The notes below the pieces were generated by a model, which did not search any database, was not told the origin of the DNA, and saw nothing but the letters and a program-made list of their open reading frames with translations. From Sphingobacterium athyrii (GTDB lineage: Bacteria > Bacteroidota > Bacteroidia > Sphingobacteriales > Sphingobacteriaceae), in contig NZ_QCXX01000004.1 in NCBI RefSeq assembly GCF_003071065.1, positions 620,614 through 684,613 on the forward strand: 64,000 nt of DNA, in the 5' to 3' direction. The position numbers were made by a program, and so were the translations under genes. Positions 19,701 through 27,634 of the stretch are shown piece by piece. Numbering within the stretch: the stretch's first letter is position 1; each line of letters opens with the position of its first letter.

Positions 19701-20320
19701 AGCTGCCTTGGCAAGGGATAGGCAACTGGTGTTATCCGTTGACTATGGCGAATATCGATGATTCAGGAATCATGGAACGAAACAAGCAGGATAGTTTAAA
19801 ATACTTAGGTATCCCGTTCAAGATAAACAGTGATACCAAAAACGTGGTCTTTGTCAGCCAATGGGACAACTATCCAACAAGTGTCACGATACCTTTGGAA
19901 GGTCAGGCCAGCAAAATGTATCTGCTGGTCGCCGGTTCTACAAATCCCATGCAATCCCAATTTGTAAACGCTAAGATTAAGGTCAATTACAAAGATGGAA
20001 CCTCCGATACGCTTGATTTGGTTAACCCCATAAATTGGTGGCCGATAGAACAAGACTATCTGGATGATAACTATGCCTTTGAAATCCCGGACGAGCGAGT
20101 TCCTTATCGAATCAGTTTGCAATCAGGAGCACTTTATAAAGGCGGGACCTGGAAACATTATACGGAAATCAAGGGATATAGTAATCGTGCCATTGATGGC
20201 GGAGCTGCGACCCTATTGGACCTACCATTGAATAGGAAAAAAAAGTTGCAATCGTTGGAGCTGATAGCCGTGGCAAATGATGCGGTCATTGGTCTGATAA
20301 GCCTCACTTTGATGCGGTAG
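16733..20320 (+). CDS. Large DUF4450-type protein with (alpha/alpha)6-barrel-like core
   Basis: A 1195-residue secreted protein (signal peptide about 1-22, ending TAAQ). The N-terminal 280 residues resemble the DUF4450 domain (FLLVNGRYRFNRALYGNN and LQFVLGNKQIRKKL blocks). The middle (about 290-680) has the helix-hairpin pattern of six-hairpin glycosidases, with acidic candidates in DNDGLYDAYCAIWASDG (about 456-472) and a TTTWQPYTWSINN block. The final 400 residues are beta-rich and end like a carbohydrate-binding domain. Such proteins recur in pectin loci but a precise activity is not known to me. It sits between GH28 and another unassigned enzyme in the same operon, 157 nt after GH28, so a role in pectin side-chain removal is a reasonable guess. 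Confidence 0.7.
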   Translation: MTRRSLILFCFLAGIVLQETAAQSKHWQHNDRVLHYTEDQGDFLLVNGRYRFNRALYGNNLASRVEAGDLPEFALYMPGMAGNLQFVLGNKQIRKKLINADHIETRYRPGAMHYRIKDALLGKGYIDIVVMAQADAEGMIVKLQGIDIGPEVQLYAVYGGASGKTFSRNGDIGADPESGFYLLPAYCENNRYTLEKNRFELSYQNKKNEPQFIQGSFSGLSTLWMSDATVLDDLSNLTKVKSTGSPILVGQYNLTKKPCYIQIAKGKLAAAKFSESSLVKAFEQAEQKRVSLASRVKINTPDRYINNLGAALAVAADGIWESPTFLHGAVAWRMRLNAWRGAYTANALGWHDRAKEHFSSYAKSQVIEPNTGPVVMDTTLHLARHLEKMGTSMFSNGYISRNPNNNKVPHHYDMNLVFIDQLLSHFNYTGDIAYLKQMWPTLTRHLHWEKRNFDRDNDGLYDAYCAIWASDGLQYSGGAVTHTSAYMYRANQMMVKLAQLIGADARPYQQEADKIKKALKDRLWLKEKGYFAEFQDALGNKLVHENPGLWTIYHAADAAMLDDFESYQNLQYVTNYLPKIPIRVKGQEQQDLYTLPTTTWQPYTWSINNVALAENLQTALAYWQAGRAEDAYQLWKSNLMESMYHGISPANFQQLSHYDAFRGELYRDFADPIGVASRTLVEGLFGVHPRLLDKQLFIKPGFPATWDFAQIELPEWSYAYKKEKAALTFQIKTRYAMPVKLTLEVPIDFTQVRAVKVNGKEVKWSLISSAINKPYVVIESEADRNFDVAILGEGKLEKIDTKNVEHAFTEPWSFPLGTHTTLLDCYDPQGMIQKRADDKFSFVQQERLGTFFVKLQQDDMVWWQAVDMRLLPPLKATIVKKQANYELVVENRSGQPQHLKIEHSNFQTTLNLKSKEIKELALPITIFSKGTNSLYLNGENYHQKVDYVDWTMHDNPSFLEQNLSSYYNARLTDIFQQKYLSPRPEGPTLQLPWQGIGNWCYPLTMANIDDSGIMERNKQDSLKYLGIPFKINSDTKNVVFVSQWDNYPTSVTIPLEGQASKMYLLVAGSTNPMQSQFVNAKIKVNYKDGTSDTLDLVNPINWWPIEQDYLDDNYAFEIPDERVPYRISLQSGALYKGGTWKHYTEIKGYSNRAIDGGAATLLDLPLNRKKKLQSLELIAVANDAVIGLISLTLMR

Positions 20321-20352
20321 ATGAAATCAATACTTATAACTAATTTATACGG

Positions 20353-22509
20353 ATGAAAAAGAAATTTTGCGTTATTTTCATAAGCCTTGCAAGCGTATTT
20401 TTTCCGATGTTGATCAAAGCACAACAAGGAACAAAAATTAATCGTCAAAGCGTCGTCAAAAGACATAATGTATTTAACCAAACCATGGATACATTAGCCT
20501 CGCTCACGGTAGGGAATGGTACCTTCGCCTACACCGTTGATGCTACGGGTATGCAGACATTCCCTGTATACTATAAAAATGGGGTATCATTAGGAACACA
20601 ATCTGAATGGGGCTGGGACTCATTTCCCAATACAGAAAACTATACATTCGAAGAAACATTGAAGTCCTATGATTTTAACAATGAAGGACGAGATGCGAAG
20701 TATAGTATTCAGTTGAAAGAGCCCGAGCGCAACGTCCGGGCGGTAAATTATTTTAGAGAGAATAAGCATCGTTTGCAGCTGGGCAATGTTGGTTTGGAGC
20801 TTTATCTGAAAAATGGGCAACGGGCGACTGTAAAAGATATTGAGGGCATTCGACAAGAATTAGATCTTTGGACGGGTATTATTACGAGTGAGTTTCGTGT
20901 TGAGGGTGAGCCAGTTGTTGTGAAAACAGCGTCGCATCAAGGAAGTGATCGGATAGCTGTCCATGTCGTTTCCCCATTGATCGCAGCGCAAAGACTTAAT
21001 GTATTTGTACACTATCCTTATCCAAGTGGGAAATTTTTGGATGAAGGTACCCATTATGGTCAAGTAGACAGCCATAGCACGTCGATTGTAGCTGAATCGA
21101 CAAGATCTGCGGTTATCAATCATCAGCTGCAGGGAACAGATTATTTTACGAAACTGGATTATTCCCAAGGAACGATAAAAAATACAGATCCACACTATTT
21201 CGTGTACCGACCAGCAGCGGGACTCCATGAATTTGATTTTTCATTTGCATTCGCTGCCACAGATAAATTTGATCATGATGTCCCTAGCTATGCGGATGCA
21301 GCACGTGAAAGTACAGCATCCTGGAAACATTTTTGGGAAAGCGGTGCAGCGGTTGACTTTGCAGGAAGCACAGACCCTCGGGCCAATGAATTAGAAAGGC
21401 GGGTAGTGCTTTCCCAATATCTGACAAAAGTCCAATGTGGTGGAAGTAACCCACCACAAGAGACAGGACTTACTTTTAATAGTTGGTATGGTAAACCGCA
21501 CACAGAAATGCATTGGTGGCATGCTGTCCATTTCGCACTCTGGGGGCGCCCTGAGATTATGGAAAAAACACTTGACTATTATTTTCGGACTTTTGAAAAA
21601 GCCAGAGAACTAGCGAAAAGGCAAGGCTATCAAGGAGTGCGGTGGATTAAGATGTCTGACAACGAAGGCAATGAAAGCCCTTCATCAGTTGCTGCATTTT
21701 TAGTTTGGCAGCAGCCACATATTATCTATATGACGGAATTGGCATACAGAGATAAAAAGAACTTGGCTGTCTTAAAGAAATACAAGGATCTGGTTTTCGC
21801 AACAGCTGATTTTATGGCTGACTTTGCACATTACGATAAGACTACTGGTCGATATAATGTCGGTAAAGGTGTCATCCCGGCTCAAGAAGTTTTTAAAGCT
21901 TCTGAAACAATGAATCCTACTTACGAGGTCGCTTATTGGGATTGGGCACTTCGCATCGCCCAAGAATGGAAGGAACGTCTGGGCGAACCCAGGGTGGCAA
22001 AATGGGATCAGGTTATTGAAAAATTGGCTCCCTTACCAAGTAAGGACAACGTCTACTTAGCCACCGAAACCGCTCCCGATTCGTATACCTACGAGCGTTG
22101 GATGACTGATCATCCTGCAGTATTAGGGGCATTGGGAATGGTGCCCGAATCACCTAAGCTAAATAAAGAGGTGATGAAAAATACATTGGATGTCGTTTTG
22201 GAGAAATGGCATTGGGAAAAAACTTGGGGATGGGATTTCCCCATGACGGCTATGAATGCTGCTCGTCTGAATCTTCCTAATAAGGCGCTGGATGCATTAT
22301 TTATGAATATCCAAACCAATACTTACCTCAAAAATGGGCATAATTATCAGGATGGACGCCTTCGGATCTATTTGCCGGGCAATGGAGGGGTATTGACGAC
22401 CGTGGCGATGATGCTGGAAGGTTGGGATGCATCCACAGGTGATTTACCTGGCTTTCCGAAAGACGGCTCCTGGGTTATAAAAAAAGAAGGATTTAAAAAG
22501 ATGCCTTAA
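20353..22509 (+). CDS. Unassigned six-hairpin glycosidase-like protein, secreted
   Basis: A 718-residue protein with a Sec signal (about 1-24, ending IKAQ). The first 310 residues look like a beta-sandwich domain (LASLTVGNGTFAYTVDATG at about 46-64). The rest is a helical (alpha/alpha)6 core with conserved-looking polar blocks: EMHWWHAVHFALWGRPEIM (about 385-403), GVRWIKMSDNEGNESPSS (about 433-450), NPTYEVAYWDWALRIAQEW and TWGWDFPMTAMNAARL. The N-terminal sandwich plus toroid layout resembles the GH65/GH95-like clan, but no family signature can be assigned by eye. The glutamates in the EMHWW and EGNESP blocks are candidate catalytic residues. It is 32 nt after the DUF4450 gene and 3 nt before GH105. 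Confidence 0.65.
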   Translation: MKKKFCVIFISLASVFFPMLIKAQQGTKINRQSVVKRHNVFNQTMDTLASLTVGNGTFAYTVDATGMQTFPVYYKNGVSLGTQSEWGWDSFPNTENYTFEETLKSYDFNNEGRDAKYSIQLKEPERNVRAVNYFRENKHRLQLGNVGLELYLKNGQRATVKDIEGIRQELDLWTGIITSEFRVEGEPVVVKTASHQGSDRIAVHVVSPLIAAQRLNVFVHYPYPSGKFLDEGTHYGQVDSHSTSIVAESTRSAVINHQLQGTDYFTKLDYSQGTIKNTDPHYFVYRPAAGLHEFDFSFAFAATDKFDHDVPSYADAARESTASWKHFWESGAAVDFAGSTDPRANELERRVVLSQYLTKVQCGGSNPPQETGLTFNSWYGKPHTEMHWWHAVHFALWGRPEIMEKTLDYYFRTFEKARELAKRQGYQGVRWIKMSDNEGNESPSSVAAFLVWQQPHIIYMTELAYRDKKNLAVLKKYKDLVFATADFMADFAHYDKTTGRYNVGKGVIPAQEVFKASETMNPTYEVAYWDWALRIAQEWKERLGEPRVAKWDQVIEKLAPLPSKDNVYLATETAPDSYTYERWMTDHPAVLGALGMVPESPKLNKEVMKNTLDVVLEKWHWEKTWGWDFPMTAMNAARLNLPNKALDALFMNIQTNTYLKNGHNYQDGRLRIYLPGNGGVLTTVAMMLEGWDASTGDLPGFPKDGSWVIKKEGFKKMP

Positions 22510-22512
22510 TAT

Positions 22513-23646
22513 ATGATGAAGAAAATATTATTACTACTGCTTTTGGGCTGTGGAACAGGAGTGACGATTGCCCAGGATTTACCAGCTAAGTCTACGATTG
22601 TCCGTGAGTTGCGTTCTGCTAATGACTATTTTATGAAGAAATGGCCAGATCCAGTCAAAACCATTATTACAAATAAAGAAAGACCGGCCAATATCTGGAC
22701 CCGCGGTGTGTATTATGAAGGACTCATGGCATTTTATAAAATCGATAATCAAAAACGCTATTATGATTATGCGGTAGAATGGGCCGAAAAGCATCAGTGG
22801 AAACCCGTCCGCGGTGAAGTGTATACGCGACATGCAGACAATCAAAACTGTGGAATGACCTATATTGATTTATATCGTATTGATCCCAAACCTGAACGTT
22901 TGGCAGCGATTAAAGCAAATATAGATGCTGTCATTAACAGTGGACGATATGATGACTGGACCTGGATAGATGCCATTCAAATGGCGATGCCGATCTTTGT
23001 CAAACTGGGCGTAACGTTAAATGATACCAAATATTTTGACTATATGTATAAGATGTACAGTCATATTAAATATCAGGAAGGTGGACATGGTCTCTTTAAT
23101 CCGAAAGATAACCTGTGGTGGCGCGATAAGGATTTTATACCGCCCTATGCCGAACCTAATGGTGAAGACTGTTATTGGGCACGCGGAAATGGCTGGGTCC
23201 TCGCTGCTTTGGCTTTGGTGCTTCAGGAATTACCGAAGACAGATGCACATTACATGGAATATCTGGATGATTTCCAAAAATTAGCGAAAGCATTGCTCCC
23301 CTTGCAAAGAACTGATGGTTTTTGGAATGTAAGTTTGCATGACCCAAATCATTTTGGCGGAAAAGAAACTTCAGGTACGGCGTTATTTGTGTATGGAATG
23401 ACCTGGGGGATAAATAATGGGCATCTAGCAAAAACGGACTTTTTGCCAGCAGTAGCAAAAGGTTGGAATGCAATCTCAAAGGAATCATTACAACCAAATG
23501 GTTTCTTAGGATACGTGCAATCTACAGGAAAAGAGCCGAAGGATGGACAACCGGTCACTGTTGACAAAGTACCGGATTTTGAAGACTACGGGCTCGGCTG
23601 TTTTCTATTGGCAGGCACTGAAATATATAAACTTGCGAAAAAATAG
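22513..23646 (+). CDS. GH105 unsaturated rhamnogalacturonyl hydrolase
   Basis: The 377-residue product is a GH105/GH88-type (alpha/alpha)6 barrel with a signal peptide (about 1-21). It contains RPANIWTRGVYYEGLMAFYKI (about 57-77, the family opening; key residues WTRGVYYEG), the HADNQNCGMTYIDLY block, the DDWTWIDAIQMAMP block with the probable catalytic Asp153, and ARGNGWVLAALALVL (about 224-238). GH105 enzymes add water to the unsaturated galacturonic acid left at chain ends by pectin lyases, freeing it from rhamnose or galacturonate. Translation can start at either of two adjacent ATGs (22513 or 22516). It ends the first enzyme operon; a terminator follows. Confidence 0.92.
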   Translation: MMKKILLLLLLGCGTGVTIAQDLPAKSTIVRELRSANDYFMKKWPDPVKTIITNKERPANIWTRGVYYEGLMAFYKIDNQKRYYDYAVEWAEKHQWKPVRGEVYTRHADNQNCGMTYIDLYRIDPKPERLAAIKANIDAVINSGRYDDWTWIDAIQMAMPIFVKLGVTLNDTKYFDYMYKMYSHIKYQEGGHGLFNPKDNLWWRDKDFIPPYAEPNGEDCYWARGNGWVLAALALVLQELPKTDAHYMEYLDDFQKLAKALLPLQRTDGFWNVSLHDPNHFGGKETSGTALFVYGMTWGINNGHLAKTDFLPAVAKGWNAISKESLQPNGFLGYVQSTGKEPKDGQPVTVDKVPDFEDYGLGCFLLAGTEIYKLAKK

Positions 23647-23652
23647 ACTCAT

Positions 23653-23685
23653 GGCTATCCAACTCTTTGGGTAGCCTTGTTTTTT
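23653..23685 (+). terminator. Intrinsic terminator after the first enzyme operon
   Basis: GGCTATCC (23653-23660) pairs with GGGTAGCC (23669-23676) with one G-U pair; the 8-nt loop is AACTCTTT and the tail is TTGTTTTTT. Confidence 0.82.
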
Positions 23686-23767
23686 ACAAAAGGTTGGTCT
23701 ACAAACCAAAGGAAAGACAAAGATACCGTGGTGTCTTTTTGACATACAACAGTACAGTGCAGGATGA

Positions 23768-23781
23768 TGAAACCGGTTGCA
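23768..23781. promoter_or_regulatory. LacI-type operator-like dyad before the PL1 operon
   Basis: TGAAACCGGTTGCA is a near-palindrome centred on CG that agrees at 12 of 14 positions with the site at 13852-13865 and fits the general LacI-family operator shape. It is 81 nt before the PL1 start and abuts a 10-bp-period direct repeat (23781-23800). Confidence 0.5.
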
Positions 23782-23800
23782 TTGTGTAATATTGTGTAAA
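23781..23800 (+). repeat. Two-copy 10-bp direct repeat in the PL1 promoter region
   Basis: ATTGTGTAAT is followed directly by ATTGTGTAAA: nine of ten bases repeat with a period of one helical turn. It lies 62-81 nt before the PL1 start codon, beside the LacI-like dyad, and could be a second regulator site. Confidence 0.5.
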
Positions 23801-23861
23801 CCAATATATAACAATTATAAACCCTAAAGCCAGCACTGGTTGGCTTGAAAATCTCATCATT

Positions 23862-25313
23862 ATGAAAAGACAGTGTCTATTTTCTTTTGGCGCTTTGGCT
23901 ATGATTCTTCTTTCTTGTTCCAAAGATGCACTTGTTTCCAGATTGGAATGGATTGAATGGGCTGAAAATAATGCTACAACTGACGGCGGAAGGCTACTCG
24001 CTTTTCCTGGGGCAGAAGGCTTTGGCCGTTTTGCTGCCGGGGCTAGGGGAGCAGCAACACCAAGTGTCTATTTTGTAACAAATCTGGATGACAGCGGTCC
24101 AGGCTCGTTTCGCGATGCGGTAAGCAAGCCTGGGCGTTTTGTATTGTTCAATGTATCCGGTATCATTAAATTAAAATCTAATCTAGCCGTTGCCGCAAAC
24201 ACCACCATCGCCGGACATACGGCGCCAGGCGATGGTGTGGTCCTATATGGAAGGAAAGTTTCTTTTTCTGGCTCAAATGGGACGATTGCACGCTTCGTTA
24301 GGATCAGGCTCGGCGCAAATGCCGGGGCCGGGAAAAGTGATGATGCATCCGGTATTGCCAACGGAAAAAATATCATGCTCGACCATATGTCTTTTACCTG
24401 GGGACTGGATGAGGTGTTCTCCATAAACTGGGATAACAAAGGTAACGAGCCAGATAGTATTACCATCCAGAATTCAATCATTGGGCAGGGGCTACATCGT
24501 CATAATCACTCTGCCGGCGGCTTGATACAGACTGGAGGGAAGATATCTATTATCAAATCACTTTATCATAGCAACAAGACTAGAAATCCGAAAGTGAAAG
24601 GCATTAATGAATTTGTCAATAATGTAGTTTATAACTTTGGCAATGCCAATACAACCTATCCCGATCATGCCATATCTGCAGATGCTTACATTCTTGGTGG
24701 TGAATCCTCCGGAGAGTCTAATGTGACCATCTTAAATAATTATTTTGTGGGCGGTCCGTCAACCCCAAAGACAAAAGGAACCCCATTTTCTAGAGGAAAC
24801 GGCAACTTTAATCTCTATCAGTCGGGAAATTATTTTGATAATAATCAGAACGGAAAGCTGGACGGAGAATTAATCGAAGCTACAGCGGCCTGGTACCCGG
24901 GGCTAGCTGCAGATAATTTTAAAACAGCCGACTTCTACGAGACCTACCCCACCTTGAGGCCCAAAATGAGCGCTAAAAAAGCGTATGCCTACCTGATTGA
25001 TCATGTCGGTGCCACCTTGCCCCAAAGAGATCAGGTTGATGCTTTTTTAATTCAGGAATTACAGAGCAAAGGCACACTCGGATTTTATACCTATCGCGAA
25101 TCGGATCTTCCTTTGGACAATGGCGGGTTGGGCAGATTTGAATCTGCCGATCTACCGATGGATTCGGATGGAGATGGAATACCTGACGAATGGGAAGTAA
25201 AGTTAAAGCTTGACACAAATAATAGTGCTGATGCCTTGCAGTCAAGTAAGCATCCTTTGTTCAAGGGCTATTTAAATATTGAAGCTTATTTGATCTTGTT
25301 AGCGCAAAAATGA
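23862..25313 (+). CDS. PL1-type pectate lyase lipoprotein with C-terminal calcium-loop motif
   Basis: A 483-residue protein with lipobox LLSC (Cys19), so probably anchored to the outer membrane. The catalytic beta-helix starts at FPGAEGFGRFAAGARG (about 48-63) and shows the PL1 pattern: DDSGPGSFRDAV, TTIAGHTAPGDGV (114-126), the DDASGIANGKNIMLDHMSFTW calcium/substrate block (about 160-180; key residues DDA, DH, W) and RNPKVKG (241-247) with the likely catalytic arginine. Near the end a DSDGDGIPDEWE motif (434-445) is a thrombospondin/dockerin-like calcium loop. PL1 enzymes cleave polygalacturonate by beta-elimination, making the unsaturated ends used by the GH105 enzymes here. It is the first gene of the FAS1/SusCD operon. 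Confidence 0.9.
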   Translation: MKRQCLFSFGALAMILLSCSKDALVSRLEWIEWAENNATTDGGRLLAFPGAEGFGRFAAGARGAATPSVYFVTNLDDSGPGSFRDAVSKPGRFVLFNVSGIIKLKSNLAVAANTTIAGHTAPGDGVVLYGRKVSFSGSNGTIARFVRIRLGANAGAGKSDDASGIANGKNIMLDHMSFTWGLDEVFSINWDNKGNEPDSITIQNSIIGQGLHRHNHSAGGLIQTGGKISIIKSLYHSNKTRNPKVKGINEFVNNVVYNFGNANTTYPDHAISADAYILGGESSGESNVTILNNYFVGGPSTPKTKGTPFSRGNGNFNLYQSGNYFDNNQNGKLDGELIEATAAWYPGLAADNFKTADFYETYPTLRPKMSAKKAYAYLIDHVGATLPQRDQVDAFLIQELQSKGTLGFYTYRESDLPLDNGGLGRFESADLPMDSDGDGIPDEWEVKLKLDTNNSADALQSSKHPLFKGYLNIEAYLILLAQK

Positions 25314-25390
25314 GATAGTTTAACGTGCTATCATTAACCACAATTATAAACCAATGCCAGTAATAATAACTTGGCACATTTAAATTTTTT

Positions 25391-27589
25391 ATGAAAAGAC
25401 TATTCATCTATTTTATTGGTGTCAGTTTAGCCTGTTCGTATTCCTGTTCCAAAAAGGAACTTGTCTCGCACTATGAGAGACCAGATTGGCTGAAAGGCAA
25501 CGTTTGGGAGGTTTTGGACAATCGGAAAGAATTCTCCATTTTTTTAAAAGGTGTCGAACGTGCTGGTTTTAAAGAAATATTGAATGGCAAGACAATCGTG
25601 TCCGTCTTTGCGCCTAGCGATCCAGTGTTTTTGAACTATCTGAAGGACAGAAACCTGACCTCAATAGAACAGATCCCTATCAACGAATTGAAAAAGATTA
25701 TCGGTTATCATCTTATTTATTATTCCTATGATAAGAGTCGACTGATGAATTATCAACCACAAGGGAGCCAAAATGTACAACCTGCTTTTGCGGGTCTGTA
25801 TTATAAGCATCGTACCAGGAGTCAGGATTCTATCAGTGAAGAAATTGATGCAACAGACGGAAAGTTGAAAAAAGTATATCATAAGGACCGGTTTGTGCCC
25901 ATTCTTTCGACAACACATTTTCAAACGAAAGGAATTGATGCGAAGCAGAATTATGAATATTTTTTCGGATCAGAAAGTTGGTCTGGAGAAAATGGTTTTA
26001 ATGTCTCGAATGCCGGAATTACGGAATATGATATTCCAGCGGATAATGGTTATGTGTATGTGGTCGATCAGGTAATTGCTCCCTTACCAACCATTTATGA
26101 ACGTTTGGCTCAAAGTGCAACCTACAAGGATTTTTTGTCTGTTTATGATCGTTTTCGAAACTATACATATGATGAACAAGCGAGTATAAACTATGCGGCG
26201 GCAGGAGACTCCTTATTTTTAGTTAACTATGGTGCCTTACCCGCAATTGCTTCAGAATGGTCGTATAACGGTGAATCAGGTATCCCAGACTACGCCAATC
26301 TCGGAGATCTTTCTTATAAAGCTTTTAATGTATTTGCGCCCAACAATCAAGCTTTGTCTACTTTCTTTAGTCAATATTTTAAAGCCTATTACCCTTCCAT
26401 GAAAGATGTGGACATGTTGCCTTTGGCCATGATGCTACGAAACCATGTATATGCGGGAAACGTGGTCTTTCCTGCTGAAATCGGTAAAAATCCAGATATT
26501 AAAACAGTCGATGGAATTCCTATTGTTTTCAATACACAATCGGATGTGGGAGATAAAGCAATCGCCTCCAATGGAACATTTTATGGTTTAAATAAAGTCT
26601 TAATTCCCGAAGCTTTTAATAGTGTAACGGGACCGGTGATGGTCAATCCGAAATATAAAATTTTTATGTATATGCTGTATAACTCTGGCATGTATAAAAC
26701 GTTGTCGAGTAGAGATATACGTTACACGCTGCTGATTCCGTCCGATGAAGAAATTCTAAATACACTTTATGGCGATAGCTATATCTTCTGGAATGAAGGT
26801 AGTCCTTTGATCTTTGGAGATGAAGAGGTGCAGATTCAAAATAACGATGGCGTTAAAGTAGCCATGTCGCAACGTCAACAGGAACTGTTTGTTTCCGAAC
26901 ATATTGTGTATGATGATATCACCAATTTGGCGGGTACCAAAGTGTACCGGACCCGAAATCCATATAACTATATATTTACGAAAGATGGAAGCATGTATTC
27001 GACAGCTAGCTATAATAGCAATGAGGCAGTATCCGTGATGCCAATCGCGGGAAATTGGTATAATGGAAAGAGTTTCGAAGCAGCTCAAACTTTGTTGGGA
27101 GAAACGCGAACGATCAAGTTTACGTTGATCGGCGCTGAAGCCAGTAGCAACCCCCTAAATAAATACGCAGAATTCTCGAAGTTATTGGCGAAAGCAGGTA
27201 TGATTGATGCAGGTAGTTCGCTTTCCTTTCTTTTTGGTAATCGCTTTATACTGTTCGCACCAGACAACGCTACCGTTTTGTCAGGTATCGCCGCAGGTCT
27301 CATTCCAACAGATAAAACAGCCCTGACGGAATATCTCAAATCCTATTTTGTTTCTATTGCTGACAATTCTCTTGGCGATTATCCTTTTCCGGGTTTTGGC
27401 ATCCAAGGAACCTGGAATACGACACGAAGAACAGGTTATAACGTTTATCGGCAGCTTACCTTAGTGGATCAGGGGACAAACTTGCGCCTGAAAGATTCGG
27501 ATGGGACGAGCATTCCGATCGTAGAATATCTGCCACAAGTATTTAATGATGGGGCTGTCTATCATATTAATAAACTTTTAAAGCCATAG
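25391..27589 (+). CDS. Multi-domain fasciclin (FAS1) surface lipoprotein
   Basis: A 732-residue lipoprotein (signal with SYSC, Cys19) built from about four fasciclin-like units. Their hallmark strands are visible: TIVSVFAPSDPVFLNYL (about 69-85), AFNVFAPNNQALSTFF (about 315-330), RYTLLIPSDEEILNTLY (about 444-460) and RFILFAPDNATVLSGI (about 618-633); each is followed by an H-type strand such as LRNHVYAGNVVF or VYHINKLL. FAS1 domains mediate cell-surface adhesion and ligand binding. Its place between the PL1 gene and a SusC gene suggests a surface glycan-binding role, which is inference. The N terminus after the lipid cysteine (SKKELVSHYE) resembles that of PL1 (SKDALVSRLE). It is 77 nt after PL1. 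Confidence 0.85.
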   Translation: MKRLFIYFIGVSLACSYSCSKKELVSHYERPDWLKGNVWEVLDNRKEFSIFLKGVERAGFKEILNGKTIVSVFAPSDPVFLNYLKDRNLTSIEQIPINELKKIIGYHLIYYSYDKSRLMNYQPQGSQNVQPAFAGLYYKHRTRSQDSISEEIDATDGKLKKVYHKDRFVPILSTTHFQTKGIDAKQNYEYFFGSESWSGENGFNVSNAGITEYDIPADNGYVYVVDQVIAPLPTIYERLAQSATYKDFLSVYDRFRNYTYDEQASINYAAAGDSLFLVNYGALPAIASEWSYNGESGIPDYANLGDLSYKAFNVFAPNNQALSTFFSQYFKAYYPSMKDVDMLPLAMMLRNHVYAGNVVFPAEIGKNPDIKTVDGIPIVFNTQSDVGDKAIASNGTFYGLNKVLIPEAFNSVTGPVMVNPKYKIFMYMLYNSGMYKTLSSRDIRYTLLIPSDEEILNTLYGDSYIFWNEGSPLIFGDEEVQIQNNDGVKVAMSQRQQELFVSEHIVYDDITNLAGTKVYRTRNPYNYIFTKDGSMYSTASYNSNEAVSVMPIAGNWYNGKSFEAAQTLLGETRTIKFTLIGAEASSNPLNKYAEFSKLLAKAGMIDAGSSLSFLFGNRFILFAPDNATVLSGIAAGLIPTDKTALTEYLKSYFVSIADNSLGDYPFPGFGIQGTWNTTRRTGYNVYRQLTLVDQGTNLRLKDSDGTSIPIVEYLPQVFNDGAVYHINKLLKP

Positions 27590-27634
27590 GCATGATTTCA
27601 TTCGCATTGATTTCATTACCATAAACTAAAATTC

